From Breoghania corrubedonensis (GTDB taxonomy: Bacteria > Pseudomonadota > Alphaproteobacteria > Rhizobiales > Stappiaceae), in the NCBI RefSeq assembly GCF_003053845.1, contig NZ_QAYG01000016.1:1-52347 (forward strand): 52,347 nt of DNA, in the 5' to 3' direction. Position 1 is the stretch's first letter, and every line of letters starts with the position of its first letter. The notes under the pieces were generated by a model. That model saw only the letters and a program-made list of their open reading frames with translations. It searched no databases and was not told where the DNA came from. This document shows positions 6,892 to 16,500 of this stretch, in pieces. Position numbers and translations under genes: made by a program.

Positions 6892-7248
6892 ATGCAACAC
6901 GACACGACACGAGGAACAAAACAGATTTCGATCCCGACCCGATGTGAGCATGTGGATATGCGCACGGGCGAAATCCTCAACACGTCGAAATCCTCATTCA
7001 TGCTCGCCCCCGCTCCCGGGGGGACATGCCCCGAGTGCGCAGTCAAACACGACCCCAGAGATCCGCACGACGCTGCCTCGTTCCACTATCAGTACCGCTT
7101 TTTCGGCGAGCATGGTCGCTGGCCGACATGGAATGATGCCCTGGCGCACTGTGATCCCGTTACCCAAGAGCGCTGGGCTCGCGAATTGGTCGCGCACGGT
7201 ATCGACGACGGCACCCTATCGGGACAAATCCCAAAGGATAGCAAATGA
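6892..7248 (+). CDS. Hypothetical protein with CxxC
   Basis: ATG 6892 with GAGGGGG six bases upstream gives 118 residues. It has a CPEC motif in GGTCPECAVKHDP (residues about 43-55) and a lone Cys near residue 19 (TRCEHVD), so it could bind a metal with His residues, but the full ligand set is not obvious. The aromatic segment FHYQYRFFGEHGRWPTWND follows. The stop overlaps the next ATG (ATGA at 7245). Family not recognised. Confidence 0.65.
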   Translation: MQHDTTRGTKQISIPTRCEHVDMRTGEILNTSKSSFMLAPAPGGTCPECAVKHDPRDPHDAASFHYQYRFFGEHGRWPTWNDALAHCDPVTQERWARELVAHGIDDGTLSGQIPKDSK

Positions 7249-7517
7249 CCCAATCGTGTAGCGACACGCTGCTGCCCGATGAGCCCGACTTCATCATCAA
7301 TAGGTTGCGTGGCGGCGATATTTTGCGAATGGAGCTGTTACCGACAGGCCGAAGCTATTGGTTCGAAGCTCCCTTCCAAATCGTGAGCGCCGCTACGGTC
7401 GACGCCGTCTGTCAAGAGGTTGATCTATATGCCGAGCATGACGACCTTTTCGGGTTGCTCGAAAACTCGCAGACCTGGGCGTTGGGATCTGTGCGGTCTA
7501 TTCTCTCCGGTATTTGA
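7245..7517 (+). CDS. Hypothetical protein, last gene of the rightward operon
   Basis: The 90-residue protein starts with ATGA overlap to the previous gene. It seems alpha/beta: DFIINRLRGGDILRMEL, then a strand with YWFEAPFQIVS, then helices. Its last 20 bases overlap the 3' end of repC on the other strand, so the two genes converge with no room for a terminator between them. No recognised family. Confidence 0.65.
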   Translation: MTQSCSDTLLPDEPDFIINRLRGGDILRMELLPTGRSYWFEAPFQIVSAATVDAVCQEVDLYAEHDDLFGLLENSQTWALGSVRSILSGI

Positions 7518-8631
7518 GCCGGTTCAACTCGGCTGACAGATTGAAGCGTCCCTCGATCATCAAGCGTATCAGGGCGCGGAAATAGCCGCCGGGGTTTCGG
7601 ATCCGCCCAGCCCCGCTGGTCGCGTCATCATCGAGCAGTTGGGTGACATAGAGCACGGTGGCCGTCGCCGTTTCGAGCCCCAAACCCTCAACCGCCTCTT
7701 CCCAAGCGCTATGGTGCGCCCCGAGCAGTGGCCGGAATTGTCGTGCCGCCGCATAGGCATCCCGCCAGTCGCCGAGAGCCACGCCGTATTCGGCCAAACA
7801 GGGTGTCGCCTCAACCACGAGCCTGAGTGATAGGGGCTCCGGCGCCGCCTCGCGCGCTTTGCCAGTCTCGAAAGCCTTGTTACAGTGATGAGAGGTTTCA
7901 TTGTTTGTATCAATGAGACGGCACGTGTTGCCGCCAGAGCCGGCCTCTAAAAGCCGTTTCTCTGCCAGATCCTTGAGAGCGGACCATTGCTCCAGCAGAT
8001 GGTCAATAGGTGCAGGAGACGCCCGCCGGGGCGTCCGACTGACCAGATCCTCAAACGCCTCGACCAGATCGTCCGTGCGCGGCGCTGGGCTGGCCTCTAA
8101 CAGGGCCTCTAATGTTGCCTGGGTGGCTCGCCGCATGATCGTCAGATCGTCGTGGGCGCGTTTGCGCGCCTCCCGCTCCAGGTCAATGGCGTCGACAATC
8201 TCCGCGAACTCATGCGCGCGTGCATAGAGAGGCCGCAGGTCGAACCCAAATGCGTCGATTACGTCGCCCACGCGGTTCTTGATCGCAAACCGCTTGCCAT
8301 TGGCGCTGTCCTTGGGCAGCACGAGCTTATCGGCGATCATGCTGCGCACTGCGTAACGGATTGCCCGTTCCGATAGCCCGGTCTTCTCGGCGATGTAGTC
8401 ATTCGAGGGCCAGACCAGCAACCGGCCCTCAAGCATCTGTTCGCCCCAGCACGAGGCGAGCACCTGCAGCACAAGCCGGACAGATGGTCTCAGCTGCAAC
8501 GCCTTCTGGGCATCTCGTATGATCTGAGTAAGTTCCTTGCGGGTGACAACTCGGTCCTTTTCGAAGCCGAGCGCACGGGCTTCCAGCGCAGCTTTGGACG
8601 CGCGCCGGCCGCCAGACGATGACGTCTGCAT
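7498..8631 (-). CDS. repC: RepC-family plasmid replication initiator
   Basis: The 377-residue protein matches RepC of repABC plasmids: N-terminal winged-helix region with RLLVWPSNDYIAEKTGLSER (72-91) and AIRYAVRSMIADKLVLPKDS, then GFDLRPLYARAHEFAE, a variable charged middle (residues about 165-260) and a C-terminal domain with GDWRDAYAAARQFRPLLG and NPGGYFRALI. RepC starts replication at an AT-rich origin inside its own gene. ATG 8631 is preceded by GGAGA. There is no adjacent repA or repB: the ParA here lies at 50901-51542 with an RHH partner. RepC and the lack of an integrase support plasmid maintenance of the prophage. Confidence 0.9.
   Translation of the reverse strand: MQTSSSGGRRASKAALEARALGFEKDRVVTRKELTQIIRDAQKALQLRPSVRLVLQVLASCWGEQMLEGRLLVWPSNDYIAEKTGLSERAIRYAVRSMIADKLVLPKDSANGKRFAIKNRVGDVIDAFGFDLRPLYARAHEFAEIVDAIDLEREARKRAHDDLTIMRRATQATLEALLEASPAPRTDDLVEAFEDLVSRTPRRASPAPIDHLLEQWSALKDLAEKRLLEAGSGGNTCRLIDTNNETSHHCNKAFETGKAREAAPEPLSLRLVVEATPCLAEYGVALGDWRDAYAAARQFRPLLGAHHSAWEEAVEGLGLETATATVLYVTQLLDDDATSGAGRIRNPGGYFRALIRLMIEGRFNLSAELNRLKYRRE
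7895..7919. other. Candidate replication origin inside repC
   Basis: GTTTCATTG (7895-7903) and CAATGAGAC (7911-7919) form an inverted repeat with one mismatch around an AT-only-but-one loop (TTTGTAT). It lies in the variable middle of repC in the most AT-rich stretch of the gene. In repABC plasmids the origin is inside repC in such a patch. The exact site is inference. Confidence 0.4.
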
Positions 8632-8688
8632 TTCTGTCTCCGTTCGTCAGGCAAAGCACGGCCGTGGCTGCAAACGATTGCAGCAGCG

Positions 8689-8717
8689 TTGACAAACGAA
8701 TCAGGGGAGGCCATAGT
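8689..8717 (+). promoter_or_regulatory. Promoter facing away from repC (antisense RNA)
   Basis: TTGACA (8689-8694, perfect -35), a 17-base spacer and CATAGT (8712-8717) point rightward in the repC leader. No coding frame of note follows before the terminator at about 8811, so the product would be a short RNA complementary to the repC leader. Confidence 0.6.
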
Positions 8718-8723
8718 CGCGAA

Positions 8724-8815
8724 TGCAATTATTCGTCGCGGCGTTGTTTTTGGCCCCCTCGGATCGTCGAAAGACCTAAAAGCCCGTGAAGTTCCCGCTT
8801 CGCGGGCTTTTGCTT
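8724..8815 (+). ncRNA. Candidate counter-transcribed RNA controlling repC
   Basis: The predicted transcript of about 90 bases starts near 8724 and ends at the hairpin and T-rich stretch at 8794-8815. It is antisense to the leader of repC, the place where repABC plasmids encode their small incompatibility RNA. In those plasmids the RNA alters the fold of the leader and represses repC. The RNA contains two overlapping stems, 8778-8786 with 8803-8811 and 8794-8798 with 8802-8806, so it can switch between folds. Known RNAs of this type are somewhat shorter (near 60 bases). Confidence 0.55.
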
Positions 8816-8816
8816 T
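8778..8816 (+). terminator. Terminator/attenuator hairpin pair
   Basis: CCCGC (8794-8798) pairs with GCGGG (8802-8806), followed by CTTTTGCTTT: a rho-independent terminator for the rightward RNA. A longer stem, AAAAGCCCG (8778-8786) with CGGGCTTTT (8803-8811), uses the same 3' arm, so the two are mutually exclusive. Because the longer stem is symmetric, it would also form in the repC mRNA leader. Confidence 0.65.
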
Positions 8817-8831
8817 GCCGAGGGTTGAGTT

Positions 8832-9089
8832 CTACGTCGTCTTTGGAGTGCCCTTCTCCTGGTGTTCCTTTACAGCCCGGATCAAATCAATCGCTGAGGC
8901 GACCGCCTCGCTGCGGTTGGCATAGTCGCCACGCTCGACGCACGTATCGAGCCACACCCGCAGATCGTCCGGTATCCAGATCGCAACCTGCCTGTATCCT
9001 TCAGCCGATTTCCTCTCCCTCCACTCCTGCACTCGCTCCCGCATCGGGCGTCGCGTGCTCGCTTGGTCCTGACTGTGGTGCGATTGCAT
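8832..9089 (-). CDS. Ribbon-helix-helix protein upstream of repC
   Basis: ATG 9089 (GAGG seven bases upstream) gives 85 residues. After a charged N-terminus, YRQVAIWIPDDLRVWLD (residues about 33-49) and YANRSEAVASAIDLIRAVKE form a typical RHH DNA-binding fold (strand, helix, helix). It lies 200 bases upstream of repC in the same direction, in the place of repB in a repABC operon, so it may regulate repC or its leader. It differs from the RHH protein at 50533-50835, which pairs with ParA. Confidence 0.75.
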   Translation of the reverse strand: MQSHHSQDQASTRRPMRERVQEWRERKSAEGYRQVAIWIPDDLRVWLDTCVERGDYANRSEAVASAIDLIRAVKEHQEKGTPKTT

Positions 9090-9121
9090 CAATGATCCTC
9101 GTCCCAGGTGGAGGTCGTTTG

Positions 9122-9189
9122 GTTGCTAGAGCATCATGATTCGCTCTTTCGGGCAAAGCCCCGGGTTTCCGGGGATGCGCTCTAGTAAC
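9122..9189. repeat. Nested inverted repeat in the leader of the RHH-repC region
   Basis: GTTGCTAGAGC (9122-9132) pairs with GCTCTAGTAAC (9179-9189), 10 of 11 bases. Inside are two competing hairpins sharing bases: GGGC AAA GCCC (9151-9161) and CCCCGG GTTT CCGGGG (9159-9174). The element lies between the genes starting at 9089 and ending at 9305 (both minus strand). It may be a terminator, a leader control element or a cruciform; the rest of 9190-9304 shows nothing else. Confidence 0.5.
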
Positions 9190-9304
9190 AACTCCTACCT
9201 AAAAACGATGATGGTAAACGTTTGGTTAAGGGCGCTGGGTGCCGGCCCTGGAGCGCGGAGCGGTGGGGGAACGGCCGCGTGTTTGGATGGCGCGCGCCGG
9301 CGCC

Positions 9305-9574
9305 TTAGTCTTCAGGCAACGCTAGACCGAAATAGCGCCGCACCGATCTGCTGGTCATGATCGCCAGCACGATAGTCGCCACCGGCCCCGGCAGAGCCTT
9401 CTTCGGCGCGCTCTCCCAGCGAAAAACAGTCCGCTCACCGGAAACCCCAACGAGATCCGCGAACTGCGCTGCGCTGATAGCGAGAGCGTTGCGCGCAAGC
9501 GCGAGATCTTCGCCCGTGAGAGCATACGGGTCGGCAGAACCACCCTGACCGTTCGCCATGTTGTTTCGGCTCAC
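9305..9574 (-). CDS. HTH (XRE-like) regulator
   Basis: GTG 9574 has GAGG seven bases upstream and is preferred to ATG 9559, giving 89 residues. LTGEDLALARNALAISAAQF (19-38) and ADLVGVSGERTVFRWE form an HTH in which the recognition helix ends in the usual RTVFRWE; the C-terminal PGPVATIVLAIMTS helix is also usual for the family. It resembles, and is divergent from, the HTH gene at 10051-10290. A palindrome at 9741-9763 lies in its upstream region. Likely a small repressor. Confidence 0.75.
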   Translation of the reverse strand: MSRNNMANGQGGSADPYALTGEDLALARNALAISAAQFADLVGVSGERTVFRWESAPKKALPGPVATIVLAIMTSRSVRRYFGLALPED

Positions 9575-9740
9575 TGAGACACCTCGATTTCACCCCTATA
9601 GAAAATCCACGCCCGCAAGCCCCCTGTCAAACGGTCATGGTGCCAGACGGGGAAACAAGCTGTGGCGCCAATTGGTTCGCGCGTGAGAAAACGCGGCCCG
9701 GTCGATTTTGTCGCGCACCTTGCTAAAAAAGAACGTTGTT

Positions 9741-9763
9741 AGATAGGACCATAGGTCCTATCT
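9741..9763. promoter_or_regulatory. Perfect 23-bp operator palindrome
   Basis: AGATAGGACC (9741-9750), ATA, GGTCCTATCT (9754-9763): ten-base perfect arms with a three-base centre. It lies 48 bases upstream of the gene at 9811 and within the divergent region of the two HTH genes, so it is likely the target of one of them. The rest of 9575-9740 holds no clear signal. Confidence 0.65.
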
Positions 9764-9810
9764 TGACGAGGTTCAGAGGGCAATGGAGCCCGCCAGTAAT
9801 GGAGAACCGA

Positions 9811-10047
9811 ATGTATACGCTCTACCAGCACCAAGAGTCCGGCTTCGACAATATCCCCGGATACGACAGCCGCATTCTTGAACGGGCCACCCTCGAAGCA
9901 GCGGTCACGGCCGCCCACGAGCATTTCGCTCGCGCGGGGCTCACGCTCGTCGACGCAGAGGTCGACACCGACTACGACGCATGGGATGCGGCAGTCGTGA
10001 CGCCTGCGAAGAAAATGTTTCTGTTCAGCATTCAGCCGGAGGAATGA
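9811..10047 (+). CDS. Hypothetical small acidic protein
   Basis: Of three in-frame starts I choose ATG 9811, which has GGAG six bases upstream, giving 78 residues. The protein is acidic with a short basic patch (TPAKKMFLFSIQPEE) at the end and a helix TLEAAVTAAHEHFARAGLT in the middle. Fold appears as strand-helix-strand. It lies just upstream of an HTH gene with which it is coupled (stop at 10045-10047, next start 10051). Family not recognised. Confidence 0.6.
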   Translation: MYTLYQHQESGFDNIPGYDSRILERATLEAAVTAAHEHFARAGLTLVDAEVDTDYDAWDAAVVTPAKKMFLFSIQPEE

Positions 10048-10050
10048 ACG

Positions 10051-10290
10051 TTGACACCGATAGAATTCAAGGAGGCCCGGCATACGCTGGGCCTTTCTGC
10101 TGCCCAACTCGGGGCGATCATCGATACAGATCCGCGAACCATCCGCAAATGGGAGGCGACGACAGGGACAAACGCACGCCCGCCCAATCCGATTGCGTGC
10201 CGCGTCCTCGAATGGATGCTGGCAGGGTGGCGCCCACCGCAGTGGCCCGACAATCGGGCGGCAGAGATCAAAAATGGTGAATTGACATGA
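10051..10290 (+). CDS. HTH (XRE-like) regulator
   Basis: TTG 10051, with GGAGG eight bases upstream, starts a 79-residue protein. TPIEFKEARHTLGLSAAQLG (2-21) and AIIDTDPRTIRKWEATTG are an HTH of the type used by small phage and plasmid regulators, with the recognition helix in DPRTIRKWE; the C-terminal PNPIACRVLEWMLAGWRP closes the domain. It is paralogous in layout to the gene at 9305-9574. It may bind the palindrome at 9741-9763. Confidence 0.75.
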   Translation: MTPIEFKEARHTLGLSAAQLGAIIDTDPRTIRKWEATTGTNARPPNPIACRVLEWMLAGWRPPQWPDNRAAEIKNGELT

Positions 10291-10312
10291 CGCTGCCGCC
10301 GGGGGACGCGAT

Positions 10313-10426
10313 ATGTTCGACTATTTGAGGCTGGTCCCTATGATTGTAGGCCCGTCATTCCCGTATATTGCTGGCTCTCTAGCGGTCATATTCGGACTAG
10401 GCATACTCGTCGGTCTGTGCGTCTGA
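10313..10426 (+). CDS. 37-residue membrane peptide
   Basis: ATG 10313, with GGGGGA six bases upstream, encodes MFDYLRLVPMIVGPSFPYIA followed by a hydrophobic stretch (SLAVIFGLGILVGLCV). Nearly the whole peptide could form one membrane helix. Its codon use is unlike the neighbouring giant gene. It is short, but the ribosome binding site and single helix make it a credible small membrane protein. It fills most of the gap between the HTH gene and the giant gene. Confidence 0.5.
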   Translation: MFDYLRLVPMIVGPSFPYIAGSLAVIFGLGILVGLCV

Positions 10427-10484
10427 GCAAGGCGCCGCCCCTTTTCATAGGGCGTACCGCGCGTTATAACTGAGAGATCAACCC

Positions 10485-10497
10485 GCGCAGGAGTGCG
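10485..10497 (+). promoter_or_regulatory. Late-gene leader motif, copy 1
   Basis: GCGCAGGAGTGCG, dyad CGCA-GGAG-TGCG, ends 30 bases before the ATG of the giant gene, which has its own AGGAG. TATAAC lies 14 bases upstream of the motif as a possible -10 box, without a good -35. The same 12-13 bases occur at 29110, 38562 and 38644. Confidence 0.7.
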
Positions 10498-10527
10498 GCG
10501 ACTGTTTCCAAACAGGAGCCCACTCGT

Positions 10528-13500
10528 ATGCCCGCTTCTTCCGACCTCCCCCGCAATCCGCTGGACCTGCTGTTCGGTGACGACAACAGCGGCCCCGCTC
10601 CCGCGAGTGGCGATGGTCGCAGGCAGCGCCGCGACGGCGGGACATCGGTACGCTCAATCATCGCGGACGCCGCGAACCGATACGGTGTGCCCGCCGACGG
10701 TTTGGCGCGCATCGCGCAGATTGAAAGCAGCCTCAATCCGGCCGCGCGCAATGGCCGTTCATCGGCCGGTGGGCTGTTTCAGTTCATCGACAGCACCGCC
10801 CGCCAGTACGGGCTGCGGGACAAGTTCGATCCGTACGAGGCGTCCGACGCAGGGGCCCGGCTGTACCGCGACAACGCCAATGGGTTGAAGCGCGCGCTGG
10901 GACATGAGCCAACCGTGGGAGAGGTGTACCTCGCCCACCAGCAGGGGCTGGGTGGCGCGCTCAAACTCCTGACACACCCGGACGCGAAGGCCGTCGATAT
11001 CGTCGGCGCAAAGGCAGTGCGGAACAACGGCGGGACGGCCGACATGACGGCCGCCGACTTCGCAAACCTCTGGATGCGCAAAGCCACAGGCCCCGGCGGC
11101 ACCTATGACCGCAAGGTCGCCCGGTCTACCAGTGACGATGGCGTCGATCCCGCCGACATGAATAATCCGTTTCCCAGCCCAGCGGCGGAGAGCGTAGAGG
11201 CCGCGCCCAGACAGAGCGTTCGCGCGGACACGATGATGCCCATTACGGGTATCGACCTTTCTCAAACCGGGGCAGACGGCACCGCCGTGACAGCGGACGC
11301 CCAGGCGATGTACGCGGGGCCGATGGTCGCCCCCGAGCCGCAGACGGGTGACGACGGCGCTATCGTCATCGATGAAAACTACCAGCCCACCGGGGCTATG
11401 GCCTTCGGTCTGGCCGGCCGTGGGAACGCGATCGACACCGCAGCCGCCCAGGCCCGGGCGCAGGCGGAAGCCGCGGAACAGGAAAGGCAGCGTCAGAAGA
11501 GGGAGGCTGAGACAGCCGTCTACAATCGCAAGGTCGAGAAGTTCGCCGAAGGTCTGGGCAATCCCGAGCGCTATGCCCTCATCGACGAGGCCGATCTTCC
11601 CGAATGGCAGAAGCGATGGCAGGAAGAGAACCAGTCTTCCGGACGGGGCGGCGATTTCTGGAAGAACCTTGGCACCGGGGCTCTCGCCACATGGAAAGCG
11701 GTCAACAACGCCGAGCACACTATCCGCTCCTACCTGCCGGGCGGCGACACCTACAACGAGGCCCAGGAGCAGGCCGAGCGTGATTTCTTCGGCGCGCCCG
11801 TCGATACCGCTATCGGCGACATGATCGCCAAGAACGAAGCGGCACTCTCACCGGAAGGCAAGAAGGCCGCGAAGGAGACGGTCTTTGACGATGACAGTTG
11901 GAAACTTGGCGATGCGCTGAGCGACCCGGACTGGTATCTCCGCCAGATCGCACAGTCGGCCGCGCCGATGGCCATGAGCATGGGGCCGAGCGCCCTGCTC
12001 GCGCGTGGTTCCTTCGCTACCGCCCTCGCTTCTGGGGCCTCTCGGGAAGCAGCCGCCGCTGCTGCGGCCCGCACGGCGACGGTCGCGGGCGGTATCTCCG
12101 AAGGCATCATAGGCGGCGCGCAGTCGGCCGATAGCCTGCGCGAGGCGATTGCCGCGATCCCCCGCGACCAGCTTCTGCAGTCGGATGCCGTCAAGTCGAT
12201 GATCGAAGAAGGCATGTCGCCGGATGATGCGATCAACGCACTGTCCAATGACGTCCAGCTCCAGGCTTTCGTCACCGCTGGCGTCACGACAGGGCTTTTC
12301 GGCGGCATGGGAGACCGGGCGCTTGCCAAGATCATCGCCGAAGGCGTCGGCGGGGGGATCGTCCGCCGTTCCGTTCGCGGCGCTGCGCGCGGTGTCGTCG
12401 GCGAGGGGTTGCTCGAAGAGCTACCGCAGAACGTCACTCAGCAGATTTCGGAGAACGCGGCAAAGCGCAGGATCGATCCCAACCAGTCTCTGACGGAAGG
12501 CGTTGGGGAACAGGCTGTCGCGGGCACTGTGGTCGGTGGCGTGATGGGCGGCGCGCTTGGTGGCGCCGGGGCGGCTATGCGTCCGGCCAGATCTGATGCA
12601 CCCGACGCGGCGCCTGATGCACCCGACGCGGCCGACCCCACCCCGCCCCCAGCAACAGACACGGCCGCGACGGGGCCAATCGGACAGGCGGTCCGGTACG
12701 CGGAGCAGGAGCAGACGCGCCGTGCCGGCGGTGCCACCGATACCGGCATCGACGGGAAATACCGACCCGGTACCACGGTCGGCGTCGATATCGGCGACGG
12801 GACAGCTCTGATGGGCACCGTGCAGGGGTATGAGGGTGATGACGCCATTGTCATGGATACGGGCACGGGCGAGCTATTCCAGATCCCGCATGCCCAGCTC
12901 AAGCGCGTAGCTCTCGCGCCAGATGAAATCACCAGCACCTCAGGCATGCCCCCGGAACAGGCCGCCCCCTCGCAGCCGGTAGGGACAATTCGCGTCTATC
13001 ATAGCGGCTCGCGGGGTGACGGGGATTCCGGCCGATGGGTGAGCACGGATCGACGGTACGCCTCAGACTATCGCCGCGACCTGCCACTGTACTATCTCGA
13101 TCTGCCGAGGGACGATCCTCGCGTCAACCACCCGGACTATCCCGAACAGTCTATCGAGCGGGGACACACCTTCAATTTCGAGTTGACCCCGGCGGAAGCC
13201 GCGCGACTGACGAAAATACCGCGTGAGCCGCGCCAGAAGCGCGACAACACCCCGCTGCCTGAGCAGTCCAACGATCCTGCTCTGGAGCCACAGCCGGAAA
13301 CTCCCGGGCAGACCACGAGTGAGGGAGCCCCAGCCCCAGGCACCCAGAAACCGGCGACTGCCCGTTTCCCGCATGCGCCAGAGCCCGGCGCGCGCGTGAT
13401 CGTCACCGGCCCTGACGGCAACCGCTTTCCCGCGCGCATCCTGAGCTACGAGGAAGGAGCGACCGAAGCGCATGTCCGCGATGACAAAGGGCGCGAGTTC

Positions 13501-16500
13501 CAGGCTCCGCTCGACGCTCTCACGGTCTCCAACCAGACAAAGGCCCAGGTTGAGGCGGAGGACGCCACGCGCAATCCGCCTGCGGAGCGCGAAACGGCTA
13601 AGTTGACGGGAACGCGCCGCCGCGTGTTGGGCAAAACAGTCGAGATGCCAGACGAAACGCACGCCCGGCTTTTCGACCTTGGCCACAACCGGATGATGGA
13701 TAAGCGTCTGTTCGGCGCATCGGCGTTGGACGTCAGTCCCGCCGTTCATGCCGAGGCCGAACGGGTCGGGAAGGGCCTGGGTATCTCGCCCGAGATTGCT
13801 CTCACCCTCGCAGACGACTACCGCTTCCGTGTCGAACGCGCTGCTCGAAACGCGAAGTCGGAGCTGGTTCAGCATCTCCCCGGCGTCAACCGGAAGATGC
13901 TGGAGCGCGTGCGACCGACGAAGGCGAGGCCGCAGGAAAGCGAAACGGCAGAAACCAGCCCGGCGCAGTGGTGGGATGCGCTGCCAGAGGCTGAGCGGGC
14001 CGACCTCCTCAAGGCGGCGCAAATCAAACGCGCGCCGAAGACCCCATTCAATGCCTTCTCCAAGGCTATCCAGAAGAAGATCGGCCGCATGCAGCCGGCT
14101 CCCGAGGACGCCCCGGTCGAAGACAAGACGCCCGAGCCTGCGACCCCCATTGACACCGCCGCCGCCCAGGCTGCGACCTCGCCCACGAACGATTTGCCCG
14201 AGCCGAGCGATGCACAGCGGGAAGCGGGCAACTATCAGCACGGGCATATCAAGGTCGCAGGCCTCGATATCTCCGTGGAGCATCCCGCCGGTTCCACACG
14301 TACCGGCACCGGGCGCAATGGCCAGAAGTGGTCAACGCGAATGGACGACCACTACGGGTACATCAAGGGGACCAAAGACAACGACGGCGAGCATCTGGAC
14401 GCCTATGTGAAGGCCGGCGCCGGCGATGATTTCGTGGACGGGAGCCCTGCCTTTGTCGTCGACCAGAAGCGGTCCGATGGCTCATTCGATGAACACAAGG
14501 TGATGCTGGGATACCCGGCGCGCTTGTCGGCAGAGCAGGCATACCTCGATCACACCGGCCACCCGAGCGAGGCGCCGACCGTTACCCAAACCACTCTCGG
14601 CCAACTCAAGGACTGGATCGCCCATGGCGACATGTCCAAGCCGTTTGCCGACGCCGGTAAGCGGTTCCAACTCCCAAGCACAGCCCCAGAGCATCTGCAC
14701 AACGAGGGCCGTCCTCTCGACCGCGACAAGACATATCCCAAGCCGGAGAAGGGCCGAGAAACCACGGACAGCGGCGAGCTTGCCGGCGATGTTGTCTCCC
14801 TCACCATGCCCGTGAAGGACTTCAAGGAAGTCACCGACGAATGGGCGAACCTGTTCGCCGACCCGGATAAGCGCGTCGTTACGGACCACCGGGCAAAGAG
14901 TGAACCCGTGCGGACCCCGGCAGGGGCTCGAAAGATCATCGACGGATGGAAGGATGACGCCAAGAAGCAGCGCGAAGAGCACGCCTTCGACAATTCCCAG
15001 CGCACCATTCTCAGCCTGTTCGACTATACCGGGCAGTGGAGCCAGCCTTACGAAGACGCCGGCTACAACGTGATCCGGTTCGATATCCAGCACGGCGACG
15101 ACGTGATGGATTTCTCGGCGCAGTATTTCATCGACAACCATGATGTGGGCGATGTCTACGGCATCCTCGCTGCAACGCCTTGCACCGACTTCGCTTCGAG
15201 CGGATCGCGCCATTTCAGCGTGAAGGATCGTGACGGGCGGACGGAAGCCAGCAAGGCGCTGGTCTTCCAGACCTTGCGGACCATCGAGTTTTTCCGGCCG
15301 AAGTTTTGGGCACTGGAAAACCCTGTCGGCCGCATCGAGAAGCTGACCGGATTGCCCCAGGCGCGAATGACCTTCGAGCCCTACCATTTCGGGGCTCCTT
15401 ACACGAAGAAGACGATGCTATGGGGCAAGTTCAACGCCGAGCTGCCTCTCGCCGTCGTGGAGCCGACCGAAGGCTCCAAGATGCATGCGAAGTACGGCGG
15501 CAAGAGCTTGCGGACCAAGAACGCCCGTTCTGAGACGCCGGAAGGCTTTGCCTGCGCCTTCTTCAAGGCGAACAACTACGTGGATCTTCCTGCTCTCGCG
15601 CGCCTCACAGGCGACTACCCCGAAGCGTCCGGGGCTGTCCGCGCCGCGTATCAGGCGGGCATACCCGAAGCCGAGATCCGAGACGCCATCGAGAACGCGT
15701 ACGGCAACTACGAGTACACCGAAGCCCGCTCGATCCTCGCGCGCATGGTTGCCGGCCGACGCCCGACGCCCCCGCGCACCACGGAGAAGGCTCCAAAGCC
15801 CGTAAAGCAGGAAACCGCTGAGGCAAAGGTCGCCCCCGAGCCACAAGAGATCGCTACCGAAAAGAGCCCGGCGCAGCAAGCCGCCCGAGAGGGTGCGCCG
15901 GCCCCTGCTTCCGAAGGTGGTAAAGCCCCGGACGCATCCCTCTTCGCCAACAATAAGCTGTTCACAGCCGACGCGGTGGAAAAGGCCCGCGCGCGGCTAC
16001 GGGCCAAGATGCGGCAGCTCAACGCCGGCTTTGATCCCGAGTTGGCGGCGGATGGCATGGTCATCGCGGGCGCATACATCGAGGCCGGCGTGCGGTCGTT
16101 CGCCGACTTCGCCAAGCGCATGACCGACGATTTCGGCGACCACATCAAGCCGTACCTGCTGTCGTTCTGGGAAAGCGCCCGCAGCTATCCCGATCTGGAC
16201 AACGCCGGCATGACCAGCGCGGCCGAAAGCGCCGACCTGCATGCCAAACTGATGGCCGAGAACACGACGAAGCCGAACCCGGCGGTGGGCGTTGTCACAG
16301 AGGCGCCCAAGACCCGGAAGCCGCGCAAGGGCAAAGCGAAGGATCGCCGCCTCCAGGGCGACTATGGGGTGGATCACATAGATGCCTATTCCGACGAGGG
16401 CGAAGCCGCGAAGGCCGCGTTCCTGAAGGACGCGCGCGGCTATCTCAAAGCCGTTGGCGACCAGTTGGAGGCGGCCGGCTTCATCACCCCATCCACCTCC

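Noticed and set aside
13748-14410. 220-codon plus-strand frame inside the giant gene, different frame
   Set aside because: Ser/Arg/Pro-rich without folded character, and it lies over the pyrophosphatase part, which is selected in the giant frame; unlike the two nested genes.
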